Positions 26,062 to 39,908 are shown, counted from the stretch's first letter. The stretch is DNA of 64,000 nucleotides from Staphylococcus hsinchuensis (GCF_038789205.1 NZ_CP128355.1:1-64000); one strand, 5' to 3'. Notes: generated by a model from the sequence alone, not told the origin. Numbers and translations: made by a program.

Positions 26062-26703
26062 CTATTGTTCAACAGATTGTAATAAATGTTGCACAGTTTC
26101 ACTGATGTTTTCACTTTTAGCTATAACAGATATAACCGATAAACCATCTGCCCCAGCTTCAACAATTTCATTAGCATTATTTACATCAATGCCACCGATT
26201 GCAACGATTGGCAAATCATTCACATATTGTCTTAGGGTTGGAATCATTTCTGGCCCTACTGGATGGTTCGCATCATCTTTGGAACGCGTCGCATACATCG
26301 GTCCTACGCCAATATAATCAACATTCGTTAAATCCGAATTATGATATTCTTCCACGTTACCTACGCTTAAGCCTATGATTTTATCTTTAAATTGAGATGC
26401 TACATCACTTATGGCTACGTCATCTTGTCCAAGATGAATACCGTCAGCATTAATTTGTTTAGCTAAAGTTACATCATCATTTACGATGAATGGCACATGA
26501 TACTCTTTGCAAAGTTTAAATAACTCTGTAGCAAGTAATGCTTTTTCGTCACCTACACGAGCACCAGGACCTTTTTCTCTAAATTGAAACATCGTAATCC
26601 CGGCTTCTAAAGCTTCTCTTACAACCTCATGTATTGTAACACCATCAGGGATGTCTTGACTTCCACAAATAAAGTAAACCTTTAAATCAGATTTGTGAAA
26701 CAT
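26062..26703 (-). CDS. thiE: Thiamine phosphate synthase
   Basis: A 213-aa TIM-barrel enzyme joining the pyrimidine diphosphate (HMP-PP) and thiazole phosphate into thiamine phosphate. Motifs include [32 protein letters not shown] and [11 protein letters not shown]. It begins 2 bp after the thiM stop, with AGAGGTG as ribosome site. It is the last gene of tenA-thiD-thiM-thiE under the TPP riboswitch. No strong terminator follows before yidC. Confidence 0.97.
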   Translation of the reverse strand: MFHKSDLKVYFICGSQDIPDGVTIHEVVREALEAGITMFQFREKGPGARVGDEKALLATELFKLCKEYHVPFIVNDDVTLAKQINADGIHLGQDDVAISDVASQFKDKIIGLSVGNVEEYHNSDLTNVDYIGVGPMYATRSKDDANHPVGPEMIPTLRQYVNDLPIVAIGGIDVNNANEIVEAGADGLSVISVIAKSENISETVQHLLQSVEQ

Positions 26704-26705
26704 AT

Positions 26706-27503
26706 TTACACCTCTTGGACTTGATGATGTGTTAAATAGTCATCATAAGTGATTAATGATAAATAGTTGATTAATTCTACTGCAAATGTACCTGGGCCTT
26801 TATTTTGTGAAATATTGTCTGCTTGTTCCGCTGCAATATTATATATTGATACTGCTTCGATAAGTGCATTTATCGATAACTGAGAAAGTTGAGTTTGATC
26901 TACAAAGCTCGCTACTACAGCGCCTAATAAACAACCAGCGCCTGTAACCTTTGCTAATAGAGGAGAACCGTTATTTAGTTTAACAATTTGACCATTATGA
27001 GCAATAACATCTGTTTTTCCAGTAATAATAATGGCACACTTTAACTGCTCATGTGCTGATTTTGCAATATTAACAACATCTAATGAGTGATCACCTTCAG
27101 TACCTTTCATCTTTGTTTCACTATCAATTAAAGTTAATACCTCGGAACTATTTCCTTTAACGACGCTAACTTCAACTTCCTCTAAAAAACGCTTACAGAA
27201 GTCTTTTCGATATTGAGATGCGCCAACTGCAACCGGGTCAAATACGATAGGTGTTCCAACTTTATTCGCTGTTTGACCAATTTTAATGATATCCATTTCT
27301 TGATCTTTCGTTAATGTACCAATGTTAATAAGCAAAGTTTGCGCAACTTGTAACATATCTTCTGCTTCTTCAGGCGCTTCACTCATTGCAGGGCTTGCTC
27401 CTAGACTTAACAAACCATTTGCAGTGAAGTTTTTTACTACATCATTGGTATAACAAATCACTAATGGATTTTGAGTTCTTAACTGTTCTAAATTATTCGT
27501 CAT
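26706..27503 (-). CDS. thiM: Hydroxyethylthiazole kinase
   Basis: A 265-aa ribokinase-like enzyme phosphorylating the thiazole alcohol for salvage. Motifs include [24 protein letters not shown] N-terminus, [12 protein letters not shown] and the anion-hole motif [11 protein letters not shown]. It overlaps the end of thiD by 11 nt, so translation is coupled. No de novo thiazole genes (thiG, thiS, thiF) are in the window, so the operon is a salvage set. Confidence 0.97.
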   Translation of the reverse strand: MTNNLEQLRTQNPLVICYTNDVVKNFTANGLLSLGASPAMSEAPEEAEDMLQVAQTLLINIGTLTKDQEMDIIKIGQTANKVGTPIVFDPVAVGASQYRKDFCKRFLEEVEVSVVKGNSSEVLTLIDSETKMKGTEGDHSLDVVNIAKSAHEQLKCAIIITGKTDVIAHNGQIVKLNNGSPLLAKVTGAGCLLGAVVASFVDQTQLSQLSINALIEAVSIYNIAAEQADNISQNKGPGTFAVELINYLSLITYDDYLTHHQVQEV

Positions 27504-28314
27504 CTAAGCCGACCTCTTTCATGTACGCAAAGTGATTCACTGGCCCTCTTCCTTGGCCTATTTCTGGTGTATGTTTAATACTTAAAGAAATGAATTTTTT
27601 CGCTTTTTGAACCGCTTCATAAATAGATTTACCTTTAGCAAGTTCAGCAGTTATGACAGCTGAGAAAGTACACCCTGTACCGTGTGTATGTTTTGTATCA
27701 TAACGTGGCTCTTCGAATGTATACACATCATTTTGCGTAAAAAGATAATCTTTTGCATTCTGTTTATCTTCTGAATGGCCGCCTTTGATAACGACCCCTT
27801 TGCTGCCTATTTCATTGATAAAAACTTTTCCTGCTTGATAAATAGACTGTTCATCATTAATAGTTAAACCAGTAATTTCTTCTGCTTCAGGTAAATTTGG
27901 CGTTGCTACCATTGCATAAGGAAGTAATATATTTTGTAAATCTGCTTTAGCGTCATCTTCCATTAATGAATCTCCACTTTTTGCAAGCATAACTGGATCA
28001 ATCACGTAAGGTAAATCAGGATATTTCTTTAAATAATCACGAATTAATTCCATCATGGGTTTGGATGCAATCATCCCTGTTTTAATCGCTTGAGGTAATT
28101 CATCATCAAATATACTCTCCATTTGTTCTGCCAACCAACTTTGATCAAAGTTGTGAATGTGTTGTACACCTTTCGTGTTTTGAGCAACAATACTTGTAAT
28201 AGCAGCCATTCCATAGACACCACATGCATGGAATGATTTTAAATCTGCCATAACACCAGCACCGCCTGTAGGATCAGTGCCTGCAATAGTCAGTGCTATT
28301 TTAGGTTTATTCAT
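27493..28314 (-). CDS. thiD: HMP / HMP-P kinase ThiD
   Basis: A 273-aa ribokinase-fold enzyme phosphorylating hydroxymethylpyrimidine twice. The N-terminus [18 protein letters not shown] and the C-terminal [11 protein letters not shown] are characteristic. I chose ATG 28314, with GGAGG about 7-8 nt upstream; the frame is open further upstream inside tenA, and an ATG two codons earlier is too close to the ribosome site. It overlaps tenA by 8 nt. Confidence 0.96.
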   Translation of the reverse strand: MNKPKIALTIAGTDPTGGAGVMADLKSFHACGVYGMAAITSIVAQNTKGVQHIHNFDQSWLAEQMESIFDDELPQAIKTGMIASKPMMELIRDYLKKYPDLPYVIDPVMLAKSGDSLMEDDAKADLQNILLPYAMVATPNLPEAEEITGLTINDEQSIYQAGKVFINEIGSKGVVIKGGHSEDKQNAKDYLFTQNDVYTFEEPRYDTKHTHGTGCTFSAVITAELAKGKSIYEAVQKAKKFISLSIKHTPEIGQGRGPVNHFAYMKEVGLDDE

Positions 28315-28996
28315 GTGCATCTCCTCCAAATGACCACGCTTCTTCATTATATGACATTGCAAAGAAATTGCGTTCATGCACAGTACTTTGTAAGAAACAT
28401 TCTTTAATTTCTTGTTTTTCATCTTCTGTACAATGTTCAGTTAATTTATTCATTAATTCATCAAATACTTCAACTAATTCGTCCATTTCAGTACTGTAAA
28501 ATTCAAACCATTTTTTCAGACCAGATTGTTGATTTAAAGCATCATCTTTTAATGCTTGTTTAGCAATAACTTGGTAAACATATGGGCAAGGTGCCATTGC
28601 TGCAATCGTAAATGCTGCGTTTTCTTTAGCAAAGGCATTGAAATACATATGTTTAATATAATGATCGCCGCTTGGTGGCCAAACTTTTTCTTGTACTATT
28701 TCTTCATATGGTTCACCGACGTAATCTGCTAATATTTCATGCGCTTCTACTTCTCCACCCACTATGAATTGGATTTGTTCCACTAAAAATTTCACATCGT
28801 CTAATGATGATAACTTTGGAATAATTAATGCGTAGATATTCGCAAACTCTTTTAAATAAGAAGCGTCTGCTCTTAAATAAAATTTTGTAGCTGCTTTAGG
28901 TAATTCGCCGTGTAACATATCTTGAATAAAAGGGTCATTATAAATATCGTTGATAATTGGTTGCGAATCTTTTTTTAATTCTTCAGAAAATAACAA
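28307..28996 (-). CDS. tenA: TenA aminopyrimidine aminohydrolase
   Basis: A 229-aa TenA-family enzyme that hydrolyses aminomethyl-aminopyrimidine, a thiamine breakdown product, to salvage HMP. The active-site Cys is in MAPCPYVYQ. The start is TTG at 28996, seven bases after GAGGAGG; no upstream ATG fits, and the riboswitch terminator ends just before this ribosome site. It is first in the thiamine operon. Confidence 0.95.
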   Translation of the reverse strand: MLFSEELKKDSQPIINDIYNDPFIQDMLHGELPKAATKFYLRADASYLKEFANIYALIIPKLSSLDDVKFLVEQIQFIVGGEVEAHEILADYVGEPYEEIVQEKVWPPSGDHYIKHMYFNAFAKENAAFTIAAMAPCPYVYQVIAKQALKDDALNQQSGLKKWFEFYSTEMDELVEVFDELMNKLTEHCTEDEKQEIKECFLQSTVHERNFFAMSYNEEAWSFGGDAHE

Positions 28997-29019
28997 GTTG
29001 AATCCTCCTCAATAAAAAA

Positions 29020-29044
29020 ACTACATTCAACGTAAGAATGTAGT
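29020..29044 (-). terminator. Riboswitch-controlled terminator of the thi operon
   Basis: On the minus strand ACTACATTC/GAATGTAGT with a 7-nt loop is followed by a run of seven Ts. It sits between the TPP aptamer and the tenA ribosome site, so it is the expression platform: TPP binding should favour this hairpin. Confidence 0.88.
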
Positions 29045-29078
29045 TAATAATAGTTAATATCAATCGACTATAATGAAA

Positions 29079-29163
29079 CTACTTCCCTACGTTGGTTTTA
29101 ACCAAATCAGGTTTAAGGGTTTGAACACTATAATTCATCTCAGCCTATAGGCACCCCTAGTAG
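29079..29163 (-). ncRNA. TPP riboswitch aptamer (THI element)
   Basis: The minus strand has the conserved THI-box segments in order: CTAGGGGTGCC, GGCTGAGATGAA, ACCCTTAAACCTGAT, TTGGTTAAAACCAACG and GTAGGGAAGTAG. This is the thiamine pyrophosphate-sensing aptamer. It precedes tenA-thiD-thiM-thiE, which it should switch off when TPP is high. Confidence 0.95.
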
Positions 29164-29261
29164 ATTTTCTATAATATTTTGTTAAATTAACCATAACAAA
29201 ACCACTATTCATTTGCAAAAGAACGGTTTGTTGAGCTATCTAAAAGTATTACATAATAAAA

Positions 29262-29293
29262 AAGAGTGAATACCGAATTCGGTATCCACTCTT
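29262..29293 (-). terminator. sceD terminator
   Basis: A nearly perfect 16-bp stem AAGAGTGAATACCGAA/TTCGGTATCCACTCTT is followed by TTTTTATTATG on the minus strand, 31 bp after the sceD stop. Confidence 0.92.
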
Positions 29294-29323
29294 CTTATAT
29301 ATTCATTTATATGAAAATTTATA

Positions 29324-30016
29324 TTATGCAGTTACCCATTGTGAAGGACCAACAGTGTTGTATAATTTCATAGCTGCAGCGTCTTGTACTGATTCAGGAG
29401 CGTTTGCTGGTGATACACCTTTGTATTGAGCTGGTGCTACTGAATCCCAAGTGCTTTGTAAGAATTGATATTTACCTGCTGCACCTGATGAAGGGTTGAT
29501 TGCGTGGATGTTACCACGTGATTCGCGTTGAGCGATTTGTTGTAAATGACTGTTTACATGTACTGAAGAACCAGTTGAAGCTGATTCGTTTGTTGTTTTT
29601 TGAGCTGGTTGAGCTTGTTTAGTTGTTGTTTGTTTTGGTTGTTGAGTTGCTTTTGTTTGTGGAGCAGCTTCTTGTTTTACAGCTGGTTTAGCAACTGATT
29701 TATGAGAAACTTGTTTAGTTTGAGTTTGGTTGTTTGAACCTTGATCACCATTTACGTACCAGTTAGAGCCGTATTTCCATGACCAGTAAGTACCATTTGA
29801 TTCGAAATCATAGTGTAATTTGTCATATTTGAAGTTATAGTTATAAGCACCTGAATGTACTGGGTGTTCATTTAAATACTCTGGATTATGTTGAGCTTTG
29901 TTAGCTAAGTCTGCTTTATTGATATTTTGTTCTGCAGCATCTGCTGAATGTCCTGCTACTGCGCCAGTTACGCCTAAGCCTAATGCTAAAGTTGAAGTGA
30001 TAACTGTTTTTTTCAT
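29324..30016 (-). CDS. sceD: Secreted lytic transglycosylase SceD
   Basis: A 230-aa secreted muralytic protein. The signal peptide is residues 1-27, ending SADAA. An N-terminal module (about 30-95) has the [16 protein letters not shown] pattern typical of SceD/IsaA relatives, then a Gln/Thr/Lys-rich linker (about 100-150), then a C-terminal transglycosylase domain with [33 protein letters not shown] and the terminal WVTA. The likely catalytic Glu is in QRESRG. AGGAGG precedes ATG 30016. A WalR-type site lies upstream. It acts in cell-wall turnover and daughter-cell separation. Confidence 0.95.
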   Translation of the reverse strand: MKKTVITSTLALGLGVTGAVAGHSADAAEQNINKADLANKAQHNPEYLNEHPVHSGAYNYNFKYDKLHYDFESNGTYWSWKYGSNWYVNGDQGSNNQTQTKQVSHKSVAKPAVKQEAAPQTKATQQPKQTTTKQAQPAQKTTNESASTGSSVHVNSHLQQIAQRESRGNIHAINPSSGAAGKYQFLQSTWDSVAPAQYKGVSPANAPESVQDAAAMKLYNTVGPSQWVTA

Positions 30017-30505
30017 TTCAATAAATCCTCCTATAAGATAATTAATTGTTTGATTAATTTGCTAAATACAATGTAACATCTTAAATCACCTTGTAGGTTA
30101 CAGCCAAATGAAAATAACAGCTTTATTTTTACATATAGATTACATGTACTTTTACAATAATTAGTGCTAATAATTTCTTTATCGTTTGCTATGTTCAAAT
30201 TTTACTGACAATTCTATCAATTGGTGCATGTAATACCTTTGTAAAATATCTGATTATTCTGTTTTTATTAACCATAAATTTACCTTTAATTTGCAATGAC
30301 AGTATTTTATAAGTTTAAAAGTTTTAAATCTCTAGTAATTTCCATCATTTTATGTATGACATTTTGATAACAAATCTATCCTTCGATAGCTGGGGGAGGT
30401 CTAAAGAAGGATAGTATGTTTAAGAAGTATAATTGATAGTAGGAAATAAATGTGTATTAATTTAATAATGAACAACATAGATAAGTATTAAAATTAGGGG
30501 GAGTT
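30017..30505. other. ssb-sceD intergenic region
   Basis: A 489-bp gap with no convincing gene. The right-hand sceD control region includes the WalR box at 30128-30144. Farther left, 30376-30414 contains a 9-bp inverted repeat CTATCCTTC/GAAGGATAG enclosing GGGGGAGGT. The long sceD upstream region is unusual for this compact stretch. Confidence 0.5.
30128..30144 (-). promoter_or_regulatory. WalR binding site upstream of sceD
   Basis: The minus strand reads TGTAATCTATATGTAAA, an exact match to the WalR consensus TGTWAH-N5-TGTWAH. A third half-site TGTAAA (30151-30156) lies 6 nt upstream. It is about 110 bp before the sceD start. In S. aureus sceD is a WalKR regulon member. Confidence 0.8.
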
Positions 30506-30910
30506 TTAAATGATTTCGTACAAGTCACTGTCTTGTATCGTGTCTTCGAGGATTTCTTGATTATCTTTTGTAGTGTGGGGTTCGATTTCATCCTTGTGCT
30601 TTGAAGTTAAAAACTTAATTGTTTCAACGTATAACTCGGAAATAAAATGTGTTTGATCGTCTTTAACGTATTTTCTTGATTGCATTTGACCAGTTATTGC
30701 GACAAGCGATCCTTGATTGACATACTTAACAATGTTCTGAGCTACCTTGCCAAAAGATTTACAATAAATAAAACCAACTATGTTATTTTGATTTCTATCC
30801 TTATAATTCCTTTCGACAGCTACACAAAATGTTGTTAAATAGGTTTCCTCTTTTTCGAACAACTTTGGGTCTTTCGTCAATCGTCCGACGATAACGATAT
30901 TATTAATCAT
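30506..30910 (-). CDS. Single-stranded DNA-binding protein (accessory SSB)
   Basis: A 134-aa SSB with an intact OB fold at residues 1 to about 105 (NNIVIVGRLTKDPKL, GSLVAITGQMQSRKY). It is shorter than the housekeeping SSB, and the tail ends DSDLYEII rather than the DDDIPF-like tip that recruits repair proteins. This suggests an accessory paralog, like the competence-associated SsbB of Bacillus; the chromosomal ssb between rpsF and rpsR is not in this window. A good sigma-A promoter lies upstream (30932-30960). It is monocistronic. Confidence 0.85.
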   Translation of the reverse strand: MINNIVIVGRLTKDPKLFEKEETYLTTFCVAVERNYKDRNQNNIVGFIYCKSFGKVAQNIVKYVNQGSLVAITGQMQSRKYVKDDQTHFISELYVETIKFLTSKHKDEIEPHTTKDNQEILEDTIQDSDLYEII

Positions 30911-30931
30911 GTGTCACCTCCTTGTAAATAC

Positions 30932-30960
30932 ATCATAGTTATTTTACAAAATGAGGTCAA
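30932..30960 (-). promoter_or_regulatory. Sigma-A promoter of the accessory ssb
   Basis: The minus strand has TTGACC (30955-30960) and TATGAT (30932-30937) separated by 17 nt, ending 22 bp before the start codon. This implies a very short leader with GGAGGTG. Confidence 0.75.
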
Positions 30961-31099
30961 AATACAATAAACAACTTTTTATTAGTAATATTCTAACAAT
31001 ATTTTACATTTAATTTCTTCTAAGGTAATAATTGCGTTATAATAAGTCTATAATTGAAGATATAGTAAAATTTAAAATTTTTATTTGGATGTGAAAACG

Positions 31100-31546
31100 A
31101 TGAAAACATTTAAAGCAGTTCGATTTCAAATTGTTTCAGAAAATGGTGGCGTAACAGAATATGAAATCGATGATGGTGTAATTATAAATAAAGAAAGTAG
31201 CGGCACAGGTTGGCTATTAGAAATCGTTATTTCTGACTTCCATTTAGAAACAATGCAACAATATATGGATGATGAAACTTTATTAGATATCCGTGTTGTC
31301 ATTACACGACCAGCCAATGACCCAGCTTTATTCGATGCAACGATTAAACATATTACTCAATTAGAGCGTGCCATTTCTGTCGTTTTTGAATGTCATATCT
31401 ATACATTAAGACAAGTTTATGCAGAAAGCTTACTTGAACAACTTATAGACGATGGTTTAACTGGAGATGAGTTGAAGAAGACATTCAACCGAATGATGCA
31501 ATCTAAACCAAGATTGAAAGATGAAAAACTAGAAAAGAATGAATGA
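31100..31546 (+). CDS. YwpF-like family protein
   Basis: A 148-aa soluble protein of the YwpF-like family found in Bacillus and Staphylococcus; no function is established to my knowledge. It begins MKTFKAVRFQIVSENGG, has a conserved central ITRPANDPALFDATIKHI and a charged, mostly helical C-terminus. I chose ATG 31100 with a weak upstream GGATGTG; a TTG five codons earlier is possible. It is divergent from the accessory ssb and monocistronic with its own terminator. Confidence 0.8.
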   Translation: MKTFKAVRFQIVSENGGVTEYEIDDGVIINKESSGTGWLLEIVISDFHLETMQQYMDDETLLDIRVVITRPANDPALFDATIKHITQLERAISVVFECHIYTLRQVYAESLLEQLIDDGLTGDELKKTFNRMMQSKPRLKDEKLEKNE

Positions 31547-31620
31547 TTCGTTTTCTTGATAATATTCACAAATTACAAAGATAATGTATTTTATATTAAA
31601 CTATACTCTACCCAAAATAT

Positions 31621-31656
31621 CAGCGATTGTAGGAAAATTTCGTCCAACAATCGCTG
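31621..31656 (+). terminator. Terminator after the ywpF-like gene
   Basis: A stem CAGCGATTGTAGGA/TCCAACAATCGCTG with an 8-nt loop is followed by TTTTTTTATAG on the plus strand. Confidence 0.92.
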
Positions 31657-31694
31657 TTTTTTTATAGTCAATTATTAATAAAAAAATAAAAGAT

Positions 31695-31720
31695 GAACCG
31701 AAATTAAAAATTTCCGGTTC
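31695..31720 (-). terminator. fabZ terminator
   Basis: On the minus strand GAACCGGAAATT pairs with AATTTCGGTTC (one bulge), followed by ATCTTTTATTTTTTTAT. It lies 45 bp after the fabZ stop. Confidence 0.85.
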
Positions 31721-31764
31721 ACCCTAATATACAATGCATATTTAAATTAAGTATGAGTTTATTC

Positions 31765-32205
31765 TTACTTATTGTCTTGTATTGCAAATGTTAATTCACA
31801 ACTACATGCAAGTTGACCATCGACAGTTGCTTTAGCGCTACCTTTACCGATTGGTCCTTTCATTTTAGTAATTTCTACTTCTAAGTATAACGTATCACCA
31901 GGTGTTACTTGTTTTTTAAATCGGCATTTATCAATACCAGCAAATAAAGCAATTTTACCTTTATTTGCTTCGTTATTAAGCATTGCAACAGCACCTGTTT
32001 GTGCCAATGCTTCTGTAATTAATACACCAGGCATTACAGCGTATTCAGGAAAATGACCTTGGAAAAATGGTTCATTACCAGAAACTTGTTTAATTGCAGC
32101 ACAACGTTGCCCTTCTTCATACTCAACGACACGATCAATTAATAAAAAAGGCTGTCTATGAGGAATAATTTCTTTTATTTGGTTATAGTCAAAAATCGTC
32201 TCCAT
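31765..32205 (-). CDS. fabZ: 3-hydroxyacyl-ACP dehydratase FabZ
   Basis: A 146-aa hotdog-fold enzyme that dehydrates 3-hydroxyacyl-ACP in fatty acid elongation. The catalytic His is in [13 protein letters not shown] and the catalytic Glu in [22 protein letters not shown] is the N-terminal signature. It follows murA by 64 bp on the same strand and ends the murA-fabZ unit, an order also found in S. aureus. Confidence 0.97.
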   Translation of the reverse strand: METIFDYNQIKEIIPHRQPFLLIDRVVEYEEGQRCAAIKQVSGNEPFFQGHFPEYAVMPGVLITEALAQTGAVAMLNNEANKGKIALFAGIDKCRFKKQVTPGDTLYLEVEITKMKGPIGKGSAKATVDGQLACSCELTFAIQDNK

Positions 32206-32269
32206 TGATATAAACCTCCGAAAATATAATATAGTAATTGTTTTACCACTTACGTTACTATCATATCAT

Positions 32270-33535
32270 TTAGTCGTTAATTCGTTTAATATCTGCACCT
32301 AATGCCTTTAATTTTCCGTGTAAATCAACATACCCTCTATCTAAATGTTTCAATTCAGTAACTTGAGTCGTTCCTTCAGCTACTAGTCCAGCTAAAATTA
32401 ATGCTGCGGCAGCACGTAAATCTGTTGCTTTTACTTGTGCACCTTGTAGTTCGCTTTTTCCTTCAATCTTTGCACTTCTGCCTTCTACAGTAATTTGTGC
32501 ATTCATTCTTTTAAATTCTGCCACGTGCATAAATCTATTTTCAAACACTGTTTCAGTTACAACTTTATGTCCTTCTGCAGTTAATAATAGTGCCATCATC
32601 TGTGATTGCATATCTGTTGGGAAACCTGGATGAGGTAGTGTTTTAACGTCTACTGGCTTTAAGGCACCTTCTGCACTTACACGAATGGCATCGTCTTCAT
32701 AGTCCAATTGTACGCCCATTTCTTCTAATTTATAAATTAAACTTGTCATGTGTTCTTTAATTGCACCATTAACAAGAATGTCACCACGTGTTATAGCACC
32801 AGCAATGAGTAAAGTCCCTGCTTCGATTCTATCAGGGATAATTGAATGTTCTACACCGTGTAATGTTTCTACACCTTGAATTGTTATCGTATCAGTACCT
32901 GCACCAGAAATATTACCGCCCATTTCATTGATATAGTTAGCTAAATCAACAATTTCAGGTTCGCGTGCAACATTTTCAATGACTGATTTACCTTCAGCCA
33001 ATGAAGCAGCCATTATAATGTTTTGAGTTGCACCTACGCTTGGAAAATCTAAATGGATTGTAGTACCTTTAAGACCATCTTTCGTACTTGCATAAATAAA
33101 TCCATTTTCCATATGGAGTTCTGCACCTAATTCTTCAAAACCTTTAATATGTTGTTCAATTGGACGTGAACCTATTGCACAACCACCTGGGAGCGCAACT
33201 TTTGCGTGACCTAAACGTGCTAATAGTGGCCCCATCACAAGAATACTAGCTCTCATCTTACTCACATATTCATATGGTGCTTCTTCATTTAAATCTTTCG
33301 TAGCATCAACAGTTACAGTTTCTTCTTCTTTATTATAAGAAACTTCTGCATTTAGAGTTGAAATAACATTATTAATTGTTTCAACATCACTTAAAGCTGG
33401 TACATTCTTTAAAGTACTTACACCTTCAGAAGCTAATAAAGATGCAGTTAATACTGGTAATACTGCATTTTTCGCACCAGAAACTTTAACTTCGCCCGTC
33501 AATCTATTTCCACCATTAATTTCAATCTTATCCAT
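32270..33535 (-). CDS. murA: UDP-GlcNAc enolpyruvyl transferase MurA
   Basis: A 421-aa enzyme for the first committed step of peptidoglycan synthesis, transfer of enolpyruvate to UDP-GlcNAc, and the fosfomycin target. The active-site Cys is C119 in [15 protein letters not shown], so sensitivity is expected. It is one of two paralogs in the window; this copy, between atp and fabZ, corresponds to S. aureus MurA. GGAGG precedes ATG 33535. A small DUF1146 membrane protein gene lies upstream. Confidence 0.97.
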   Translation of the reverse strand: MDKIEINGGNRLTGEVKVSGAKNAVLPVLTASLLASEGVSTLKNVPALSDVETINNVISTLNAEVSYNKEEETVTVDATKDLNEEAPYEYVSKMRASILVMGPLLARLGHAKVALPGGCAIGSRPIEQHIKGFEELGAELHMENGFIYASTKDGLKGTTIHLDFPSVGATQNIIMAASLAEGKSVIENVAREPEIVDLANYINEMGGNISGAGTDTITIQGVETLHGVEHSIIPDRIEAGTLLIAGAITRGDILVNGAIKEHMTSLIYKLEEMGVQLDYEDDAIRVSAEGALKPVDVKTLPHPGFPTDMQSQMMALLLTAEGHKVVTETVFENRFMHVAEFKRMNAQITVEGRSAKIEGKSELQGAQVKATDLRAAAALILAGLVAEGTTQVTELKHLDRGYVDLHGKLKALGADIKRIND

Positions 33536-33624
33536 CTTAAATCCTCCACTTTACTACTTTAAATATTTCATTTCACTTCAAAATCATTATATCTATAACT
33601 ATAAAAAATATACAATAATATGAA

Positions 33625-33858
33625 TTAGTTTGTTAAAAACTTAATTTGAGTTGAAAACTCTAATAAGTCAACAATAAAATTACTGACTCCAGTTCCCAAT
33701 AAAATCGCTAAAAATATCATACACACTTGTACTTGCAATGCGAAACCATTTTTAAATATTTTGTCTAATCTAATCGCATTTAATGCCCAATAAGCAATAC
33801 AAATACAAACCACATGTAATATGAGATGAACAATTGAAAATTGTCCCATGTATTCCAT
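33625..33858 (-). CDS. DUF1146 family small membrane protein (YwzB-like)
   Basis: A 77-aa protein with two transmembrane helices (about 8-25 and 38-62) separated by NAIRLDKIFKNG, the DUF1146/YwzB pattern. Its function is not known. GAGGTG lies upstream of ATG 33858. It sits between atpC and murA, as in other Firmicutes, and is probably cotranscribed with murA, 90 bp downstream. Confidence 0.85.
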   Translation of the reverse strand: MEYMGQFSIVHLILHVVCICIAYWALNAIRLDKIFKNGFALQVQVCMIFLAILLGTGVSNFIVDLLEFSTQIKFLTN

Positions 33859-34220
33859 TTAACATACACCTCACTATTCACATTTATATATTTTACAACA
33901 ATTTGCATTTAATTGATACTCGGTTATTGATATTGTAAATGCGTTTCAGTGTATTTTGCTATTTATCATTTCTATATCTCTACGTGTAATGTTTAAATAT
34001 GTCGTGTTTAACTTATATTGTTTAACTGAGTATTAAACTATCATTTTAATAGTTATAATTTTATTTTTCAACTTATAAATAAACACATTTAAAAAAAGCG
34101 TGGTTTCTATGGAAACCACGCTTTTTATTAATTTGTGGGGAACTTCATTATAATTATAAACGTCTAATTATCACAACTCTAAGTTGTATAATATATGCGT
34201 TTTTTATATTTTCCCACTAA
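33859..34220. other. atpC-DUF1146 intergenic region
   Basis: A 362-bp gap. It contains the atp operon terminator (34093-34126) and about 200 bp of AT-rich sequence ahead of the DUF1146-murA genes, where their promoter should lie. I could not assign a promoter confidently and see no small gene. Confidence 0.5.
34093..34126 (-). terminator. atp operon terminator
   Basis: A perfect 15-bp stem AAAAAGCGTGGTTTC/GAAACCACGCTTTTT with a 4-nt loop is followed by a T tract on the minus strand. It lies 95 bp after atpC. Confidence 0.93.
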
Positions 34221-34625
34221 CTATTGTAGATTTGCAACACGAATACGGTTATTCGCGCGTTCTAATGCACGTTTGGCTCTATTAACGTCAGTGTCATCAG
34301 ACTCATTATTTAGGTGAGACTCTGCTCTAGACTTAGCTAATTCTGCTCTAGCTACGTCTATTTCGTTAGCAGGCTCAGCAGTTTGTACAATAATTGATAA
34401 CTTTTCTTGTCTGACTTCAACAAAACCTTCACTCACTGCAATATATTCTGAACCGCCGTCAAAATTTATTTTCGCAAAGCCAATTTCTAGCGCTGCAACT
34501 GTAGGAATGTGTCCATACATAACACCGATGTCACCGGCAGTCGTTTGTAATACTGCTAGTTCAACATCATCTCGGTCGTAAACAGAACCATTAGGAGTGA
34601 CAATATCCAGGCTTAATGTACTCAT
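34221..34625 (-). CDS. atpC: ATP synthase epsilon subunit
   Basis: A 134-aa F1 epsilon subunit linking rotor to catalytic head and inhibiting ATP hydrolysis. The N-terminal beta sandwich (LDIVTPNGSVYDRDDVE, GDIGVMYGHIP) and the C-terminal helical hairpin are both present. It is the last atp gene, 20 bp after atpD, with AGGAGG before ATG 34625. Confidence 0.97.
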   Translation of the reverse strand: MSTLSLDIVTPNGSVYDRDDVELAVLQTTAGDIGVMYGHIPTVAALEIGFAKINFDGGSEYIAVSEGFVEVRQEKLSIIVQTAEPANEIDVARAELAKSRAESHLNNESDDTDVNRAKRALERANNRIRVANLQ

Positions 34626-34645
34626 TATCCATACCTCCTAATTTA

Positions 34646-36959
<2,314 letters not shown>

Positions 36960-36978
36960 TTATTTACTGTTAACATCC

Positions 36979-39052
<2,074 letters not shown>

Positions 39053-39053
<1 letters not shown>

Positions 39054-39583
39054 TATTTATCGCCTGCCTCTTTAATGTACTTTTCAACTAATGCTTTTTG
39101 ATCTTTTTCAGAAATTTCTTTGCGTAATACTTTAGATGCAATTAACACAGAAAGTTCTGATACTTGGTTGTTAATGTCAGAAATTGCACGTTCTTTTTGA
39201 CTGTTGATTTCATTTTGTGCTGTTTCAATCATACCATTCGCTCTGATGTTCGCTTCGTGAATGATTTCTTCGTGTTGTTGACGTGCTTGAATTTTAGATT
39301 CCTCTATAATTCTGTGAACCTCTTCTTGTGTTTCTTTTAGTGTTTGTTTGTTTTGTTCTTCTAGTTTTTGTGCATTGATTTTAGCTTGTTCCGCGTCATC
39401 AATATCTTTATTGATGTCACGTTCACGCTTATCCATGACTTCTTTTAATGGTGCCCAAGCAAATTTCTTTAATAATAAAAGTAAAATGATAAACGTCGCT
39501 AATGTAACTATGGTAGTTCCCCATTCTACACCGTGGTGAGAACCAGAAGCCCCAAGTACAAACATATTTGTCGTAGCAGTCAC
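39053..39583 (-). CDS. atpF: ATP synthase b subunit
   Basis: The 176-aa stator subunit with one N-terminal membrane helix (about 22-42) and a long charged coiled coil (about 45-160). The start is GTG at 39583, eleven bases after AAGGAG. A hairpin lies in the 107-bp gap between atpE and this gene. It ends in a one-base overlap with atpH. Confidence 0.96.
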
Positions 39584-39631
39584 TTAAATTGACACTCCTT
39601 TCATCCAATATAATCGTAACTCTAATAAAAA

Positions 39632-39661
39632 TGAATGGCGAAAGCCTGTAATGGCTTCGCC
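39632..39661 (-). promoter_or_regulatory. Hairpin between atpE and atpF
   Basis: On the minus strand GGCGAAGCC-ATTACA-GGCTTTCGCC forms a strong stem with one bulged base, followed by ATTCATTTTTATT. It lies in the only large gap inside the operon. It could be a partial terminator or a 3' stabiliser favouring high atpE expression, since c subunits are needed in ring stoichiometry. Confidence 0.6.
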
Positions 39662-39689
39662 TTTCTCGTCATTCGTCTTTGGAACAGAA

Positions 39690-39908
<219 letters not shown>

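Noticed and set aside
30510..30560. Plus-strand 16-codon frame after AGGGGGAG, antisense to the ssb 3' end
   Set aside because: The ribosome site is good but the peptide is tiny, overlaps ssb antisense and has no terminator or conserved feature I can see. Chance is the simpler explanation.
30911..31000. Possible ComK box upstream of the accessory ssb
   Set aside because: AT-rich half-sites resembling AAAA-N5-TTTT occur, but the background is so AT-rich that the match is not informative. The ordinary sigma-A promoter explains expression.
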